DNA of 64,000 nt from positions 310,001 through 374,000 of the forward strand of contig NZ_JAUCDY010000001.1 in the NCBI RefSeq assembly GCF_030362935.1, written 5' to 3'. Under the pieces are notes generated by a model that had not been told where the DNA came from, made no database searches, and was given only the letters and a program-made list of their open reading frames with translations. Positions 8,821 to 15,892 of this stretch are shown here, in pieces. Position 1 is the stretch's first letter. Every line of letters begins with the position of its first letter. This DNA is from Thiopseudomonas acetoxidans (GTDB taxonomy: Bacteria > Pseudomonadota > Gammaproteobacteria > Pseudomonadales > Pseudomonadaceae). Both the position numbers and the translations under genes were made by a program.

Positions 8821-10332
8821 TTGTCAATTACTGCTAATGGCTGGCGCGAGGCGCTAAAGGCTTACGCAACACCGGCATCATTAGCTTTGTTATTGCTAGG
8901 TTTTGCTGCAGGACTACCGTACATGCTGGTGTTCTCTACACTGTCAGTATGGTTGCGTGAAGCGGGTGTTGCGCGCGAAACCATCGGCTTTGCAAGCTTG
9001 ATTGGTTTGGCGTATGCATTTAAATGGGTTTGGTCTCCCTTGCTGGACCAGTGGCGGCTGCCGCTGTTGGGCTTTCTAGGGCGCCGCCGTTCTTGGCTGG
9101 TATTGTCGCAATTGTTGGTTGCTTTGGGCTTGGCAGGGATGGCGTTTAGTAACCCGCAAACGCATTTGGCAACCCTTATCGCGCTGGCGGTGTTAGTGGC
9201 TTTCGCTTCTGCCACGCAAGATATTTCTATCGACGCCTACCGCCTTGAAATTGCTGAAGATAAACAGCAAGCCGCTTTGGCTGCAAGCTACATGACGGGT
9301 TATCGAGTGGCGGCATTGCTAGCGACGGCAGGGGCGTTGTATTTTGCTGAATGGTTTGGCTCCAGCGGTTTGCAATACAGACATTCAGCCTGGGCCAGCA
9401 CCTATTTGTTATTTGCTTTGTTAATGCTGCCGGGCTTGCTGACCACGCTGTGGATGCGCGAGCCTAAGGTTGAAATCGGCACAGATGGTACTAGAGCACA
9501 ATATGCTTTGATGCATCAGCTGAGTTCGGTCATTGTTCTGATTGTATTGCTGGTTTCCGTGCCAGCCATGGCAACACAGTATTACAACACCAACTTTCAG
9601 TTGCTGATTTCGGGTCAGCAAAATCTAGCCGATTTGTTTTTTACCGACCGCGCTTTCTTGCGTGCACTGCTATATAGCATTATTACCGTGCTGTGCTTGT
9701 CACCTATAGGTCGACGTGGACTAACGCCAGTGTTAACGCCGGTAAATGATTTTATTGCGCGTTACCGTTGGCAGGCGTTGTTGCTGCTGGGTTTGGTTGC
9801 CACCTACCGCATGTCCGATACCGTGATGGGCGTGATGGCGAATGTTTTTTATATTGACCAAGGTTTTAGCAAGGATCAAATCGCTAGCGTGAGTAAGGTT
9901 TTTGGTTTGATTATGACCTTATTTGGGGCGGGTGCTGGCGGCGTATTGATTATGCGTTTTGGCATTATGCCGATACTTTTGCTCGGTGGAATTGCGTCTG
10001 CGGCAACCAATATAATGTTCGCCATGTTGACCGATATGGGCGCGCACATGCCGATGCTGATGGTGACGATTTCGTGCGATAATTTTAGTGCCGGTCTTGC
10101 CACTGCCGCTTTTGTTGCGTATCTGTCCAGTCTGACGAATTTAAAGTTTTCTGCCAGTCAGTACGCTTTACTGAGTTCCATTATGTTGTTGCTACCGCGT
10201 TTGATAGGTGGGTATTCTGGCGTAATGGTTGACAAGCTAGGTTACGAAAATTTCTTTTATTTAACCGCTTTGCTGGGTGTGCCAACGGTAATTTTGATTG
10301 TTTGGCAGTGGCGCTTAGACCGGCGTAAATAA
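8821..10332 (+). CDS. ampG: AmpG-type muropeptide permease (major facilitator superfamily)
   Basis: AmpG imports GlcNAc-anhydroMurNAc peptides from the periplasm for cell-wall recycling, and in species with AmpR/AmpC it affects beta-lactamase induction. The 503-residue protein has about 14 hydrophobic segments. It has the AmpG family features LLLGFAAGLPYMLVFSTLSVWL near the N-terminus (shown as two adjoining parts, GLPYML and STLSVWL, residues 30-45), WSPLLDQWRLP, and ATQDISIDAYRLE at about residue 137. Translation probably begins at TTG 8821, preceded by GAGAAA; no in-frame ATG fits better. Whether an inducible ampC is present cannot be told from this window. Confidence 0.9.
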   Translation: MSITANGWREALKAYATPASLALLLLGFAAGLPYMLVFSTLSVWLREAGVARETIGFASLIGLAYAFKWVWSPLLDQWRLPLLGFLGRRRSWLVLSQLLVALGLAGMAFSNPQTHLATLIALAVLVAFASATQDISIDAYRLEIAEDKQQAALAASYMTGYRVAALLATAGALYFAEWFGSSGLQYRHSAWASTYLLFALLMLPGLLTTLWMREPKVEIGTDGTRAQYALMHQLSSVIVLIVLLVSVPAMATQYYNTNFQLLISGQQNLADLFFTDRAFLRALLYSIITVLCLSPIGRRGLTPVLTPVNDFIARYRWQALLLLGLVATYRMSDTVMGVMANVFYIDQGFSKDQIASVSKVFGLIMTLFGAGAGGVLIMRFGIMPILLLGGIASAATNIMFAMLTDMGAHMPMLMVTISCDNFSAGLATAAFVAYLSSLTNLKFSASQYALLSSIMLLLPRLIGGYSGVMVDKLGYENFFYLTALLGVPTVILIVWQWRLDRRK

Positions 10333-10368
10333 GTATTTTTTGACTAAATAACGAGTTGCCAAAACTGT

Positions 10369-10821
10369 ATGCGTATATTTGCTTGGATGTTTTTATTATT
10401 GCCGCTAGTGGAAATTTACCTACTGATCCAGGTTGGTTCAGAGGTGGGTGCGCTCACTCTGGTGCTGTGGATCGTGGCCACCGGAATATTGGGCGGTATG
10501 TGTATTCGATATGCTGGAGTGGCTACGGCTTGGGCTGTGCGAGAGCGTATGGCGCGCGGCGAGATTCCTGACACCGAAATGCTAACGGGTGTGCTGTGGG
10601 TGATTGCAGGTGTGTTGTTGATTATTCCTGGACTAGTGACGGATGCTGTTGGCTTTATCTTTTTGTTGCCGTTTACCAAACAGTGGTTAATTAAAGCCAT
10701 GCACAAAAACTACCGCCCCCGCGAGTTTACTCGTCCATCTCACACCCCACGCAGCAAGCGCCCTGACCGTCCAACAGTCATCGAGGGTGAGTATCAGCGC
10801 CGCGATGATGAAACAAAATAA
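10369..10821 (+). CDS. fxsA: FxsA family membrane protein
   Basis: FxsA is an inner-membrane protein whose overproduction in E. coli relieves F-plasmid exclusion of phage T7; its normal role is unclear. The 150-residue product has the conserved start MRIFAWMFLLLPLVEIYLLI (20 residues), a GALTLVLWIVATGILGG segment, and the later LTGVLWVIAGVLLIIPGLVTD region. The last 45 residues form a basic, hydrophilic cytoplasmic tail (RPREFTRPSHTPRSKRPDRP). It lies directly upstream of groESL, a neighbourhood seen in many gammaproteobacteria. The heat-shock promoter of groES begins only 12 bp after its stop codon. Confidence 0.92.
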   Translation: MRIFAWMFLLLPLVEIYLLIQVGSEVGALTLVLWIVATGILGGMCIRYAGVATAWAVRERMARGEIPDTEMLTGVLWVIAGVLLIIPGLVTDAVGFIFLLPFTKQWLIKAMHKNYRPREFTRPSHTPRSKRPDRPTVIEGEYQRRDDETK

Positions 10822-10832
10822 GTGTTCTCTCC

Positions 10833-10861
10833 CTTGAAAGCTTTTCAAGCGCCCCCATATA
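10833..10861 (+). promoter_or_regulatory. Sigma-32 (RpoH) heat-shock promoter of groES-groEL
   Basis: A -35 element CTTGAAA (10833-10839) and a -10 element CCCCATATA (10853-10861) are separated by 13 bp. This matches the RpoH consensus CTTGAA / CCCCATnT closely. The -35 is part of a near-palindrome (CTTGAAAGCTTTTCAAG, 10833-10849). Transcription would start about 140 nt before groES ATG 11010. Confidence 0.88.
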
Positions 10862-11009
10862 GCAAATACAGTAACTTCTCTGTGCATTTCGAGAAACGTA
10901 ATGCTTAATTTTTTATGTCCTAGCTGCTTAAATTCAAGTAGCTAGCACTTTCTAAAGCTGCCAATGCTGAGCATTGGTTAATTTAATAATCCATTAGGAG
11001 AGATCTACA

Positions 11010-11303
11010 ATGAAGCTTCGTCCTCTACATGATCGCGTGGTAATCCGCCGTAGTGAAGAAGAAACCAAAACCGCTGGCGGCATTGTACTGCCTGGTTCTG
11101 CTGCTGAAAAACCTAACCAAGGTGAAATCGTTGCTGTAGGCACGGGTCGCGTTTTGGATAACGGTGAAGTACGTGCTTTGGCTGTTAAAGTGGGTGATAA
11201 GGTGGTTTTTGGACCCTATTCCGGCAGCAACACCGTAAAAGTTGGCGGTGAAGATCTGCTCGTGATGAGTGAGAGTGAAATCCTCGCCGTGGTCGAAGGT
11301 TAA
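11010..11303 (+). CDS. groES: Co-chaperonin GroES
   Basis: GroES is the heptameric lid of the GroEL folding chamber. The 97-residue product starts MKLRPLHDRVVIRR and contains the mobile loop ETKTAGGIVLPGSA, which docks to GroEL, then GEIVAVGTGRVLDNG and the closing YSGSNTVKVGGEDLLVM. A strong AGGAGA lies 7-8 nt before ATG 11010. It is followed by groEL after 46 bp, and both are served by the RpoH promoter at 10833-10861. Length and sequence are entirely standard. Confidence 0.99.
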   Translation: MKLRPLHDRVVIRRSEEETKTAGGIVLPGSAAEKPNQGEIVAVGTGRVLDNGEVRALAVKVGDKVVFGPYSGSNTVKVGGEDLLVMSESEILAVVEG

Positions 11304-11349
11304 TTTATCTTTTCAATGCATTAACGAAATAAATTTGAGGTAATTATTC

Positions 11350-12996
11350 ATGGCTGCAAAAGAAGTAAAATTCGGTGATTCTGGCCGCAAAAAAATGCTC
11401 GCTGGTGTAAATGTACTGGCTGATGCGGTAAAAGCAACCTTAGGTCCAAAGGGCCGTCATGTTGTATTGGAGCGCAGCTATGGCGCACCAATGATCACTA
11501 AAGACGGTGTATCTGTTGCTAAAGAAATCGAACTTAAAGACCGTTTTGAAAACATGGGTGCACAGCTGGTTAAAGACGTCGCTTCTAAAGCGAACGATGA
11601 AGCCGGTGACGGTACCACTACCGCTACAGTATTAGCGCAAGCTATCGTTAACGAAGGCTTGAAAGCAGTAGCAGCGGGCATGAACCCTATGGATCTTAAG
11701 CGCGGTATCGACAAGGCTACCACTGCTATTGTTGCACAGCTTAAAGAGCTGGCTAAGCCATGTGCTGATTCTAAAGCTATTGCTCAGGTGGGTACTATTT
11801 CAGCTAACTCCGACAGCTCTATCGGCGACATCATTGCTGAAGCAATGGAAAAAGTCGGTAAAGAAGGCGTTATCACTGTTGAAGAAGGTTCCGGTTTAGA
11901 AAACGAGCTGACCGTAGTGGAAGGTATGCAGTTTGACCGCGGCTACCTGTCGCCTTATTTCATCAACAAGCCGGACACTATGGTGGCTGAACTAGAAGAG
12001 CCACTCCTGTTGTTGGTTGATAAGAAAATCACCAACATCCGTGAGCTGCTACCAGTACTGGAAGCGGTTGCTAAAGCAGGTCGTCCGCTGTTGATTGTTG
12101 CTGAAGACGTTGAAGGCGAAGCCTTAGCGACCTTGGTTGTAAACAACATGCGCGGCATTGTTAAAGTAGCTGCGGTTAAGGCACCGGGTTTCGGTGATCG
12201 CCGTAAATCCATGTTGCAAGATCTGGCTATTTTGACTGGCGGTACAGTCATTTCAGAGGAAGTAGGTCTGAGCTTAGACACCACTACTTTGGAGCACTTA
12301 GGTAACGCTAAGCGCGTGCTGATCAATAAAGACGAAACCACCATTATTGATGGTGCAGGTCAGGCAGCGGATATTGATGCACGTGTTGCACAAATCCGTA
12401 AGCAAATTGATGACACGACTTCTGACTACGACAAAGAAAAACTGCAAGAGCGTCTGGCTAAACTGGCGGGCGGTGTGGCAGTAATTAAAGTCGGTGCTGC
12501 AACTGAAGTTGAAATGAAAGAGAAGAAAGCTCGCGTTGAAGATGCCCTGCACGCAACCCGTGCTGCGGTTGAAGAAGGCGTGGTACCTGGTGGTGGTGTT
12601 GCACTGATTCGTGCGCTGTTGGCTATCTCTGAGCTGAAAGGCGACAACGAAGACCAGAACGTAGGTATTGCATTGTTACGTCGTGCGGTTGAATCGCCAC
12701 TGCGTCAAATCGTTACCAACTCTGGTGAAGAAGCAAGCGTTGTGGTTGATAAGGTTAAGCAAGGCGAAGGTAACTACGGTTATAACGCTGCCAGTGGTGA
12801 ATATGGCGACATGATCGCTATGGGTATCCTTGATCCAGCTAAAGTAACCCGATCTGCGCTGCAGGCGGCTGCATCTATTGCAGGCTTGATGATCACCACA
12901 GAAGCAATGATTGCCGAAGTGAAAGACGACTCTGCTGCACCTGCAATGCCTGATATGGGCGGCATGGGCGGTATGGGCGGCATGGGTATGATGTAA
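11350..12996 (+). CDS. groEL: Chaperonin GroEL
   Basis: GroEL is the tetradecameric ATP-driven folding cage. The 548-residue product begins MAAKEVKFGDSGRKKMLAGV and carries the nucleotide-binding motif GDGTTTATVLA (about residue 86), the apical domain, and the signature AAVEEGVVPGGGVALIRA. It ends with a Gly-Gly-Met-rich tail (MGGMGGMGGMGMM), which lines the cavity floor in active GroELs. It has its own SD (TGAGG) and is followed by an intrinsic terminator 20 nt after the stop. Nothing suggests a second copy or specialised paralogue here. Confidence 0.99.
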   Translation: MAAKEVKFGDSGRKKMLAGVNVLADAVKATLGPKGRHVVLERSYGAPMITKDGVSVAKEIELKDRFENMGAQLVKDVASKANDEAGDGTTTATVLAQAIVNEGLKAVAAGMNPMDLKRGIDKATTAIVAQLKELAKPCADSKAIAQVGTISANSDSSIGDIIAEAMEKVGKEGVITVEEGSGLENELTVVEGMQFDRGYLSPYFINKPDTMVAELEEPLLLLVDKKITNIRELLPVLEAVAKAGRPLLIVAEDVEGEALATLVVNNMRGIVKVAAVKAPGFGDRRKSMLQDLAILTGGTVISEEVGLSLDTTTLEHLGNAKRVLINKDETTIIDGAGQAADIDARVAQIRKQIDDTTSDYDKEKLQERLAKLAGGVAVIKVGAATEVEMKEKKARVEDALHATRAAVEEGVVPGGGVALIRALLAISELKGDNEDQNVGIALLRRAVESPLRQIVTNSGEEASVVVDKVKQGEGNYGYNAASGEYGDMIAMGILDPAKVTRSALQAAASIAGLMITTEAMIAEVKDDSAAPAMPDMGGMGGMGGMGMM

Positions 12997-13017
12997 TCAC
13001 CCCCGCTACTTGAGTAT

Positions 13018-13051
13018 AAAAACCGCGTCAGGTAACTGGCGCGGTTTTTTT
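13018..13051 (+). terminator. Intrinsic terminator of groES-groEL
   Basis: A stem of AAAACCGCG pairing with CGCGGTTTT around the loop TCAGGTAACTGG is followed by a run of T. It lies 22 nt past the groEL stop and closes the heat-shock operon. Confidence 0.93.
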
Positions 13052-13089
13052 ATATACTGAATAAAACGGTTAAGACAGGGGCGTCATCG

Positions 13090-13323
13090 TTGAAAAAACC
13101 AACCAAAAGTAAAGAGCCGGCATCAAGACTCATGTGCATAGTGGGTTTGCTATTGGGAGTGGTGTTCACTGTGATCGGTTTTGTAGCGCTGTCCTATTAT
13201 CCCGAAGATGACTGGTTACAGCTGCTGGGCGGGCTGGGGTTTTTGTTGTTTGGACTGGAATCCTTGCATGCCTGCTGGTACGGACGAAAGCCGTTGTTGG
13301 TACGCATGGGGCCTTTTCCTTAA
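13090..13323 (+). CDS. Small two-helix membrane protein, unknown function
   Basis: A 77-residue protein starting at TTG 13090, with a purine-rich CAGGGG about 9 nt upstream. After a basic N-terminus (KKPTKSKEPASR) there are two hydrophobic segments, about residues 15-35 (CIVGLLLGVVFTVIGFVAL) and 43-62 (LQLLGGLGFLLFGLESLHA), joined by an acidic loop (YYPEDDW). This pattern predicts a small inner-membrane protein with both ends in the cytoplasm. I recognise no family. It sits alone between the groEL terminator and the REP-like repeats. The absence of a good ATG start keeps confidence moderate. Confidence 0.5.
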   Translation: MKKPTKSKEPASRLMCIVGLLLGVVFTVIGFVALSYYPEDDWLQLLGGLGFLLFGLESLHACWYGRKPLLVRMGPFP

Positions 13324-13390
13324 CGGCAACTTCAAGGTGGTGCTCATCTGCAAACAGCTGAAACAGTTGCTTTTTATTGGTGGTTGTCCA

Positions 13391-13440
13391 TGTAGATCAT
13401 GCCTTCAGGCTGGCATGTCGCCCTAAAGGGGCGACCTATA
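13391..13440. repeat. REP-like palindromic element (two adjacent hairpins)
   Basis: Two hairpins lie side by side: CATGCC with GGCATG (13398-13417), and GTCGCCC with GGGCGAC around TAAAG (13417-13435). On the minus strand the unit reads TAGGTCGCCCCTTTAGGGCG. It resembles the TAGGTCGGGCTTTAGCCCGA type of REP sequence common between Pseudomonas genes. Assignment to that family is from memory of the pattern. Confidence 0.6.
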
Positions 13441-13462
13441 GGTGCAGCTAAGCTCGGCAGGG

Positions 13463-13493
13463 TTCTCATCGCGCATAAGATGCGCTCCCACAG
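13463..13493. repeat. Second REP-like unit
   Basis: On the minus strand it reads TGTGGGAGCGCATCTTATGC followed by GCGATGAGAA. The hairpin GCGCAT-AAG-ATGCGC lies at 13471-13485. The GTGGGAGC...GCGATGA layout is that of the commonest Pseudomonas REP family. A partial third copy, TGTAGGAGCTT, starts at 13572. Confidence 0.6.
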
Positions 13494-13525
13494 TCCCACA
13501 GTCCCACAGTCCCGCAGTCCCACAG
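13486..13525. repeat. Five-copy tandem repeat, 8-bp unit TCCCACAG
   Basis: Five head-to-tail copies of TCCCACAG lie at 13486, 13494, 13502, 13510 (TCCCGCAG, one change) and 13518. The first copy is the end of the REP-like unit, so the array probably arose by slippage from the REP terminus. Unit and array are too short for CRISPR. Confidence 0.9.
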
Positions 13526-13651
13526 TAAAACAAAGCGGTTTGCACGCAGTCGGTCGCTTGGCACAGCTCTTGTAGGAGCTTACATTTTCCGACATTTTTC
13601 CAGCTGGCCAGATTTTTTCTACACCTTTAAATGCGAAGAGCCACTTAAATA

Positions 13652-14692
13652 TTAAGTGATAATGTTTTTAGCTTCATGCTTACGGTGCTTAAGTGATGAG
13701 AGTAAAGCCCAACCAATGAAAGCGATACCAATAAGACCGGTCACTAATTCTGGCACATGGAATTTCATCGATAACAGCATAATAATAGCTAATGCACCAA
13801 TCGCATAATGCGCACCGTGCTCAAGGTAGATAAATTCATCAAGCGTGCCTTTTTCCACCAAGAAAATGGTCATAGAACGCACGAACATAGCACCAATCGC
13901 TAGTCCTAGCATGATAATGATGACGTCATTAGTGATTGCAAATGCACCAATCACGCCATCAAAACTGAATGAAGCATCTAGCACTTCAAGATATAGGAAG
14001 CCAGCGATACCACCTTTCAAAATGGCACTTCCTGTTGCTGTGCCCGTGCCACTACTTTCAAGCATGCTCGATACGATTTGCACTCCTAAGTAGATTAAGA
14101 CACCCCAAATGCCTGCAATCAATACCGCAGGAGCCTGTACATCAGGCACCCATGTTAGAGAGAACATTAAGATTGCGAGCGCCACAAATACACTCATAGT
14201 CTTTACTTGGCCGATTTTTACCAAGCGGCTTTCAAGCCAACTAAACCAACGCACTTCTTTTTCATCAAACAAGAAATTTAAGAACACTAGCAATAAGAAC
14301 ATACTACCGAAGGCTGAAATCTCAGCGTGATGCTCTAAAAGTTTTGCCGAGTATTCTTTTGGGTCATTTAATGCCAAGTTAACCACTTCCATCATGCCGA
14401 GGTCTGCGGTAACGGCAACAATAACAATTGGAAAGACTAAACGCATTCCAAATACAGCGATTAAGATACCAACGGTTAAGAAGATCATTTTCCAGAACTT
14501 GTCCCAGTTCTTGAGTACCGAGGCGTTAACCACTGCGTTATCAAACGATAGCGAGATTTCCATAACGGCCAAAATAGCGGTAATCGATAGCGCAGATATC
14601 ATCCCGCCCATACCGCTGTGTGAATATCCCCACCACGCTGCCACCATTAGGGCGATAGCGGTTAAAATAAAATCCAAATAAAAATGTCTCAT
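13652..14692 (-). CDS. DUF475 / TerC-like integral membrane protein
   Basis: A 346-residue polytopic protein with about nine membrane segments. The signature acidic residues within helices are present: AVMEISLSFDNAVVNASVL near residue 45, and a second repeat VLDASFSFDGVIGAFAITND near residue 235. This tandem SFDN/SFDG arrangement is typical of the TerC and DUF475 superfamily, which is linked to metal (Mn, Ca) handling or tellurium resistance. The exact substrate is unknown. ATG 14692 has AGGAT 5 nt upstream. It is not accompanied by other ter genes. Its 5' region is unusually long and gene-free; I looked for a yybP-ykoY manganese riboswitch there and did not find one. Confidence 0.88.
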   Translation of the reverse strand: MRHFYLDFILTAIALMVAAWWGYSHSGMGGMISALSITAILAVMEISLSFDNAVVNASVLKNWDKFWKMIFLTVGILIAVFGMRLVFPIVIVAVTADLGMMEVVNLALNDPKEYSAKLLEHHAEISAFGSMFLLLVFLNFLFDEKEVRWFSWLESRLVKIGQVKTMSVFVALAILMFSLTWVPDVQAPAVLIAGIWGVLIYLGVQIVSSMLESSGTGTATGSAILKGGIAGFLYLEVLDASFSFDGVIGAFAITNDVIIIMLGLAIGAMFVRSMTIFLVEKGTLDEFIYLEHGAHYAIGALAIIMLLSMKFHVPELVTGLIGIAFIGWALLSSLKHRKHEAKNIIT

Positions 14693-14834
14693 GGCTATCC
14701 TGTCTGATTACTCAAGGCTAATGTCGGTTCACCAAAGCATCTGAGCTGTGCGCGAAGTGGAGGGCTGCAATGGATCAGGTCAGCGGCATTGATTCAAAAC
14801 AAACGAGCACAGAAACGCAATGCAACAGCACCCA

Positions 14835-14982
14835 CGTTACAGTAGCACCGTAACGACAAGGAGGCATTAATTAGCCGCCTCTATGGTGGCAAAGGTTCAC
14901 TAGAGGCCAAGTTTTGGCCTGATGCCTAGCACTTGATTAGGAAGGCAGCAAATGTAGCCCTGCTAATATGCGGGGCTTTTTT
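14835..14982 (+). ncRNA. Candidate structured RNA ending in an intrinsic terminator
   Basis: Hairpins on the plus strand in order: CGTTAC/GTAACG (14835-14855); GCCTCTA/TAGAGGC (14877-14907); AGGCCAA/TTGGCCT (14904-14920); then the terminator AGCCCTGC/GCGGGGCT with T6 (14956-14982). The 14877-14907 stem competes with a GAGGC/GCCTC stem (14861-14881) and with the 14904-14920 stem, so alternative folds are possible. No promoter was pinned down and I match it to no known family. It may be an sRNA or an attenuated leader without a gene. Confidence 0.35.
14956..14982 (+). terminator. Intrinsic terminator in the gene-free stretch
   Basis: An 8-bp stem AGCCCTGC with GCGGGGCT (one G-T pair), loop TAATAT, then six T. 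There is no upstream plus-strand gene in the preceding 1.6 kb, so it must end a small transcript or be a relic. Confidence 0.8.
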
Positions 14983-15097
14983 ATGCCTGTTCGTTAGCCA
15001 AGCTGTTTGCCGGTTATGGGGTACACAAAATGCTTTGAACTGCACTTAACCGTTTCCGTGTCATGCTGTTGGTTGGTCTGCTTAAACTAAAAAAGAT

Positions 15098-15118
15098 TTA
15101 GTACCCATTTAGTGCCCA
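15098..15118. repeat. Short direct repeat near the tRNA-Pro 3' side
   Basis: TTAGTACCCA (15098-15107) and TTAGTGCCCA (15109-15118) differ at one base and are spaced 11 bp apart. Such short repeats beside a tRNA 3' end can be integrase arm sites left by an integrated element. No integrase gene remains here. Confidence 0.35.
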
Positions 15119-15130
15119 GGCTCCAGAAAT

Positions 15131-15158
15131 GAAAAAGGCCACCTTTGAAAAGTGGCCT
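15131..15158 (-). terminator. Intrinsic terminator of tRNA-Pro
   Basis: Read on the minus strand, AGGCCAC pairs with GTGGCCT and is followed by TTTTTC. It lies about 17 nt beyond the CCA end of the tRNA and ends that transcript. Confidence 0.85.
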
Positions 15159-15174
15159 AAGTCAATGATTTTAT

Positions 15175-15251
15175 TGGTCGGGACGGAGTGATTCGAACAC
15201 TCGACCCCTTGCACCCCATGCAAGTGCGCTACCGGGCTGCGCTACGCCCCG
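15175..15251 (-). tRNA. tRNA-Pro (anticodon GGG)
   Basis: A complete 77-nt cloverleaf. Acceptor stem CGGGGCG pairs with CGTCCCG (one G-T). D-arm GCGC/GCGC encloses AGCCCGGTA. Anticodon stem CTTGC/GCAAG has the loop ATGGGGT with anticodon GGG. T-arm GAGTG/CACTC has the loop TTCGAAT. ACCA at the 3' end is encoded in the DNA. It stands alone, transcribed from the minus strand. Its 3' flank carries a terminator and a short direct repeat that may mark an old integration site. Confidence 0.96.
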
Positions 15252-15331
15252 ACGTGTTTTGAGCCTTGGCCCGAAACGCTGCAGACTATACCTTAAGTCT
15301 ATGAAAAGTGGAAGGTTGTTTGAGATAAAAC

Positions 15332-15679
15332 TTATTTTTTAACCCACTTGCCATTTATAAGAATAAAACTACCCGGCTCTGCTTTTTCGTAAAGCCGCTG
15401 TCCAGCGCGCATTTCGACTTCGCTCAGAGGCAAGCTGCTTTCTTTGGACACTTCTTGATAGCGTTTTTTGCGGAAGTTGTTAATGCGTTCCACGATGATT
15501 GCAGCGTCGCCTTGGTTTTTGATGATGCCAAGGTAGCCATCCTGGCGCTCACCGATAAGGCCACTTTGTTTGGCTTCGGCGTATTTTTGGCGCAGGGTGT
15601 CTCTATCCATAGCGAAAACACTGCTATTGAAAAGAACGCTTGCTAGTAATGCAGAAAAAAGTATGCGGCGAATAGACAT
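15332..15679 (-). CDS. ydbL: YdbL family protein (DUF1318)
   Basis: A 115-residue exported protein with a signal peptide ending near SVFA, then the DUF1318 pattern LRQKYAEAKQSGLIGERQDGYLG and INNFRKKRYQEVSKES. The start at ATG 15679 is chosen because AAGGAG lies 6 nt upstream and it gives a clean signal peptide; upstream in-frame codons read into ynbE. In E. coli ydbL is the last gene of ydbH-ynbE-ydbL, and YdbL is thought to modulate the YdbH-YnbE intermembrane bridge for phospholipid transport. The same order and tight spacing (10 bp after ynbE) are kept here, which supports the call. Confidence 0.9.
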   Translation of the reverse strand: MSIRRILFSALLASVLFNSSVFAMDRDTLRQKYAEAKQSGLIGERQDGYLGIIKNQGDAAIIVERINNFRKKRYQEVSKESSLPLSEVEMRAGQRLYEKAEPGSFILINGKWVKK

Positions 15680-15689
15680 GCAAGGCTCC

Positions 15690-15881
15690 TTAGAATAGAT
15701 CGTCGTTTTCGTCGAACAGATCATCTAGTGCTTTGTCGACTTTAATGTAAATTTGATGCTCAATCTTGGCGTTTAGATTGATATTGATGGGTTCGTTTGG
15801 CATAGCCACTTTTACTGTGGGTGTACAGGCCATCATTAGGCTGGCTAGCATTGCTATGAGAAGTATGCGTATTTTCATCAT
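15690..15881 (-). CDS. ynbE: YnbE family outer-membrane lipoprotein
   Basis: A 63-residue small lipoprotein. A hydrophobic leader ends in the lipobox LMMAC (acylated Cys at about residue 19), followed by PTVKVAMPNEPININLNAKI, typical of YnbE, and an acidic C-terminus (LDDLFDENDDLF). In E. coli YnbE oligomerises in the outer membrane and meets the C-terminus of YdbH, completing a periplasm-spanning lipid conduit. It sits 11 bp after ydbH and 10 bp before ydbL. Either of two adjacent ATG codons (15881, 15878) could be the start. Confidence 0.9.
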   Translation of the reverse strand: MMKIRILLIAMLASLMMACTPTVKVAMPNEPININLNAKIEHQIYIKVDKALDDLFDENDDLF

Positions 15882-15892
15882 TAGTACCTAGT

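Larger units (their letters stand above)
14693..15130. other. Gene-free stretch between the DUF475 gene and tRNA-Pro
   Basis: About 440 bp with no convincing protein gene. The left third (14693-14830) should hold the promoter and leader of the minus-strand DUF475 gene. The middle (14835-14982) is a chain of hairpins on the plus strand ending in a textbook terminator. The right end (15098-15118) holds a short direct repeat near tRNA-Pro. An open stretch at 14846-14929, reachable from an ATT codon at 14870 behind AAGGAGG (14858-14864), would encode only about 20 residues containing LEAKFWP. It may be a relic or a leader peptide. Confidence 0.6.

Noticed and set aside
13486..13525. CRISPR-like array
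   Set aside because: The unit is 8 bp with no spacers; it is a simple tandem repeat.
14846..14929. Short open stretch ending LEAKFWPDA, reminiscent of DUF4160 toxin-like proteins
   Set aside because: Too short, with no normal start codon, and the resemblance is limited to a few residues; kept only as a comment.
14930..14960. AGGAAGGCAGC resembling the SRP (4.5S) RNA apical loop
   Set aside because: The conserved GTCAGGTCCGGAAGGAAGCAGC context and the long pairing arms are absent.
14693..14990. Possible yybP-ykoY manganese riboswitch for the DUF475 gene
   Set aside because: Only a short CCTTTGCC-like piece on the minus strand resembles the motif; the GGGGAGTAG segment and the second conserved loop are missing.
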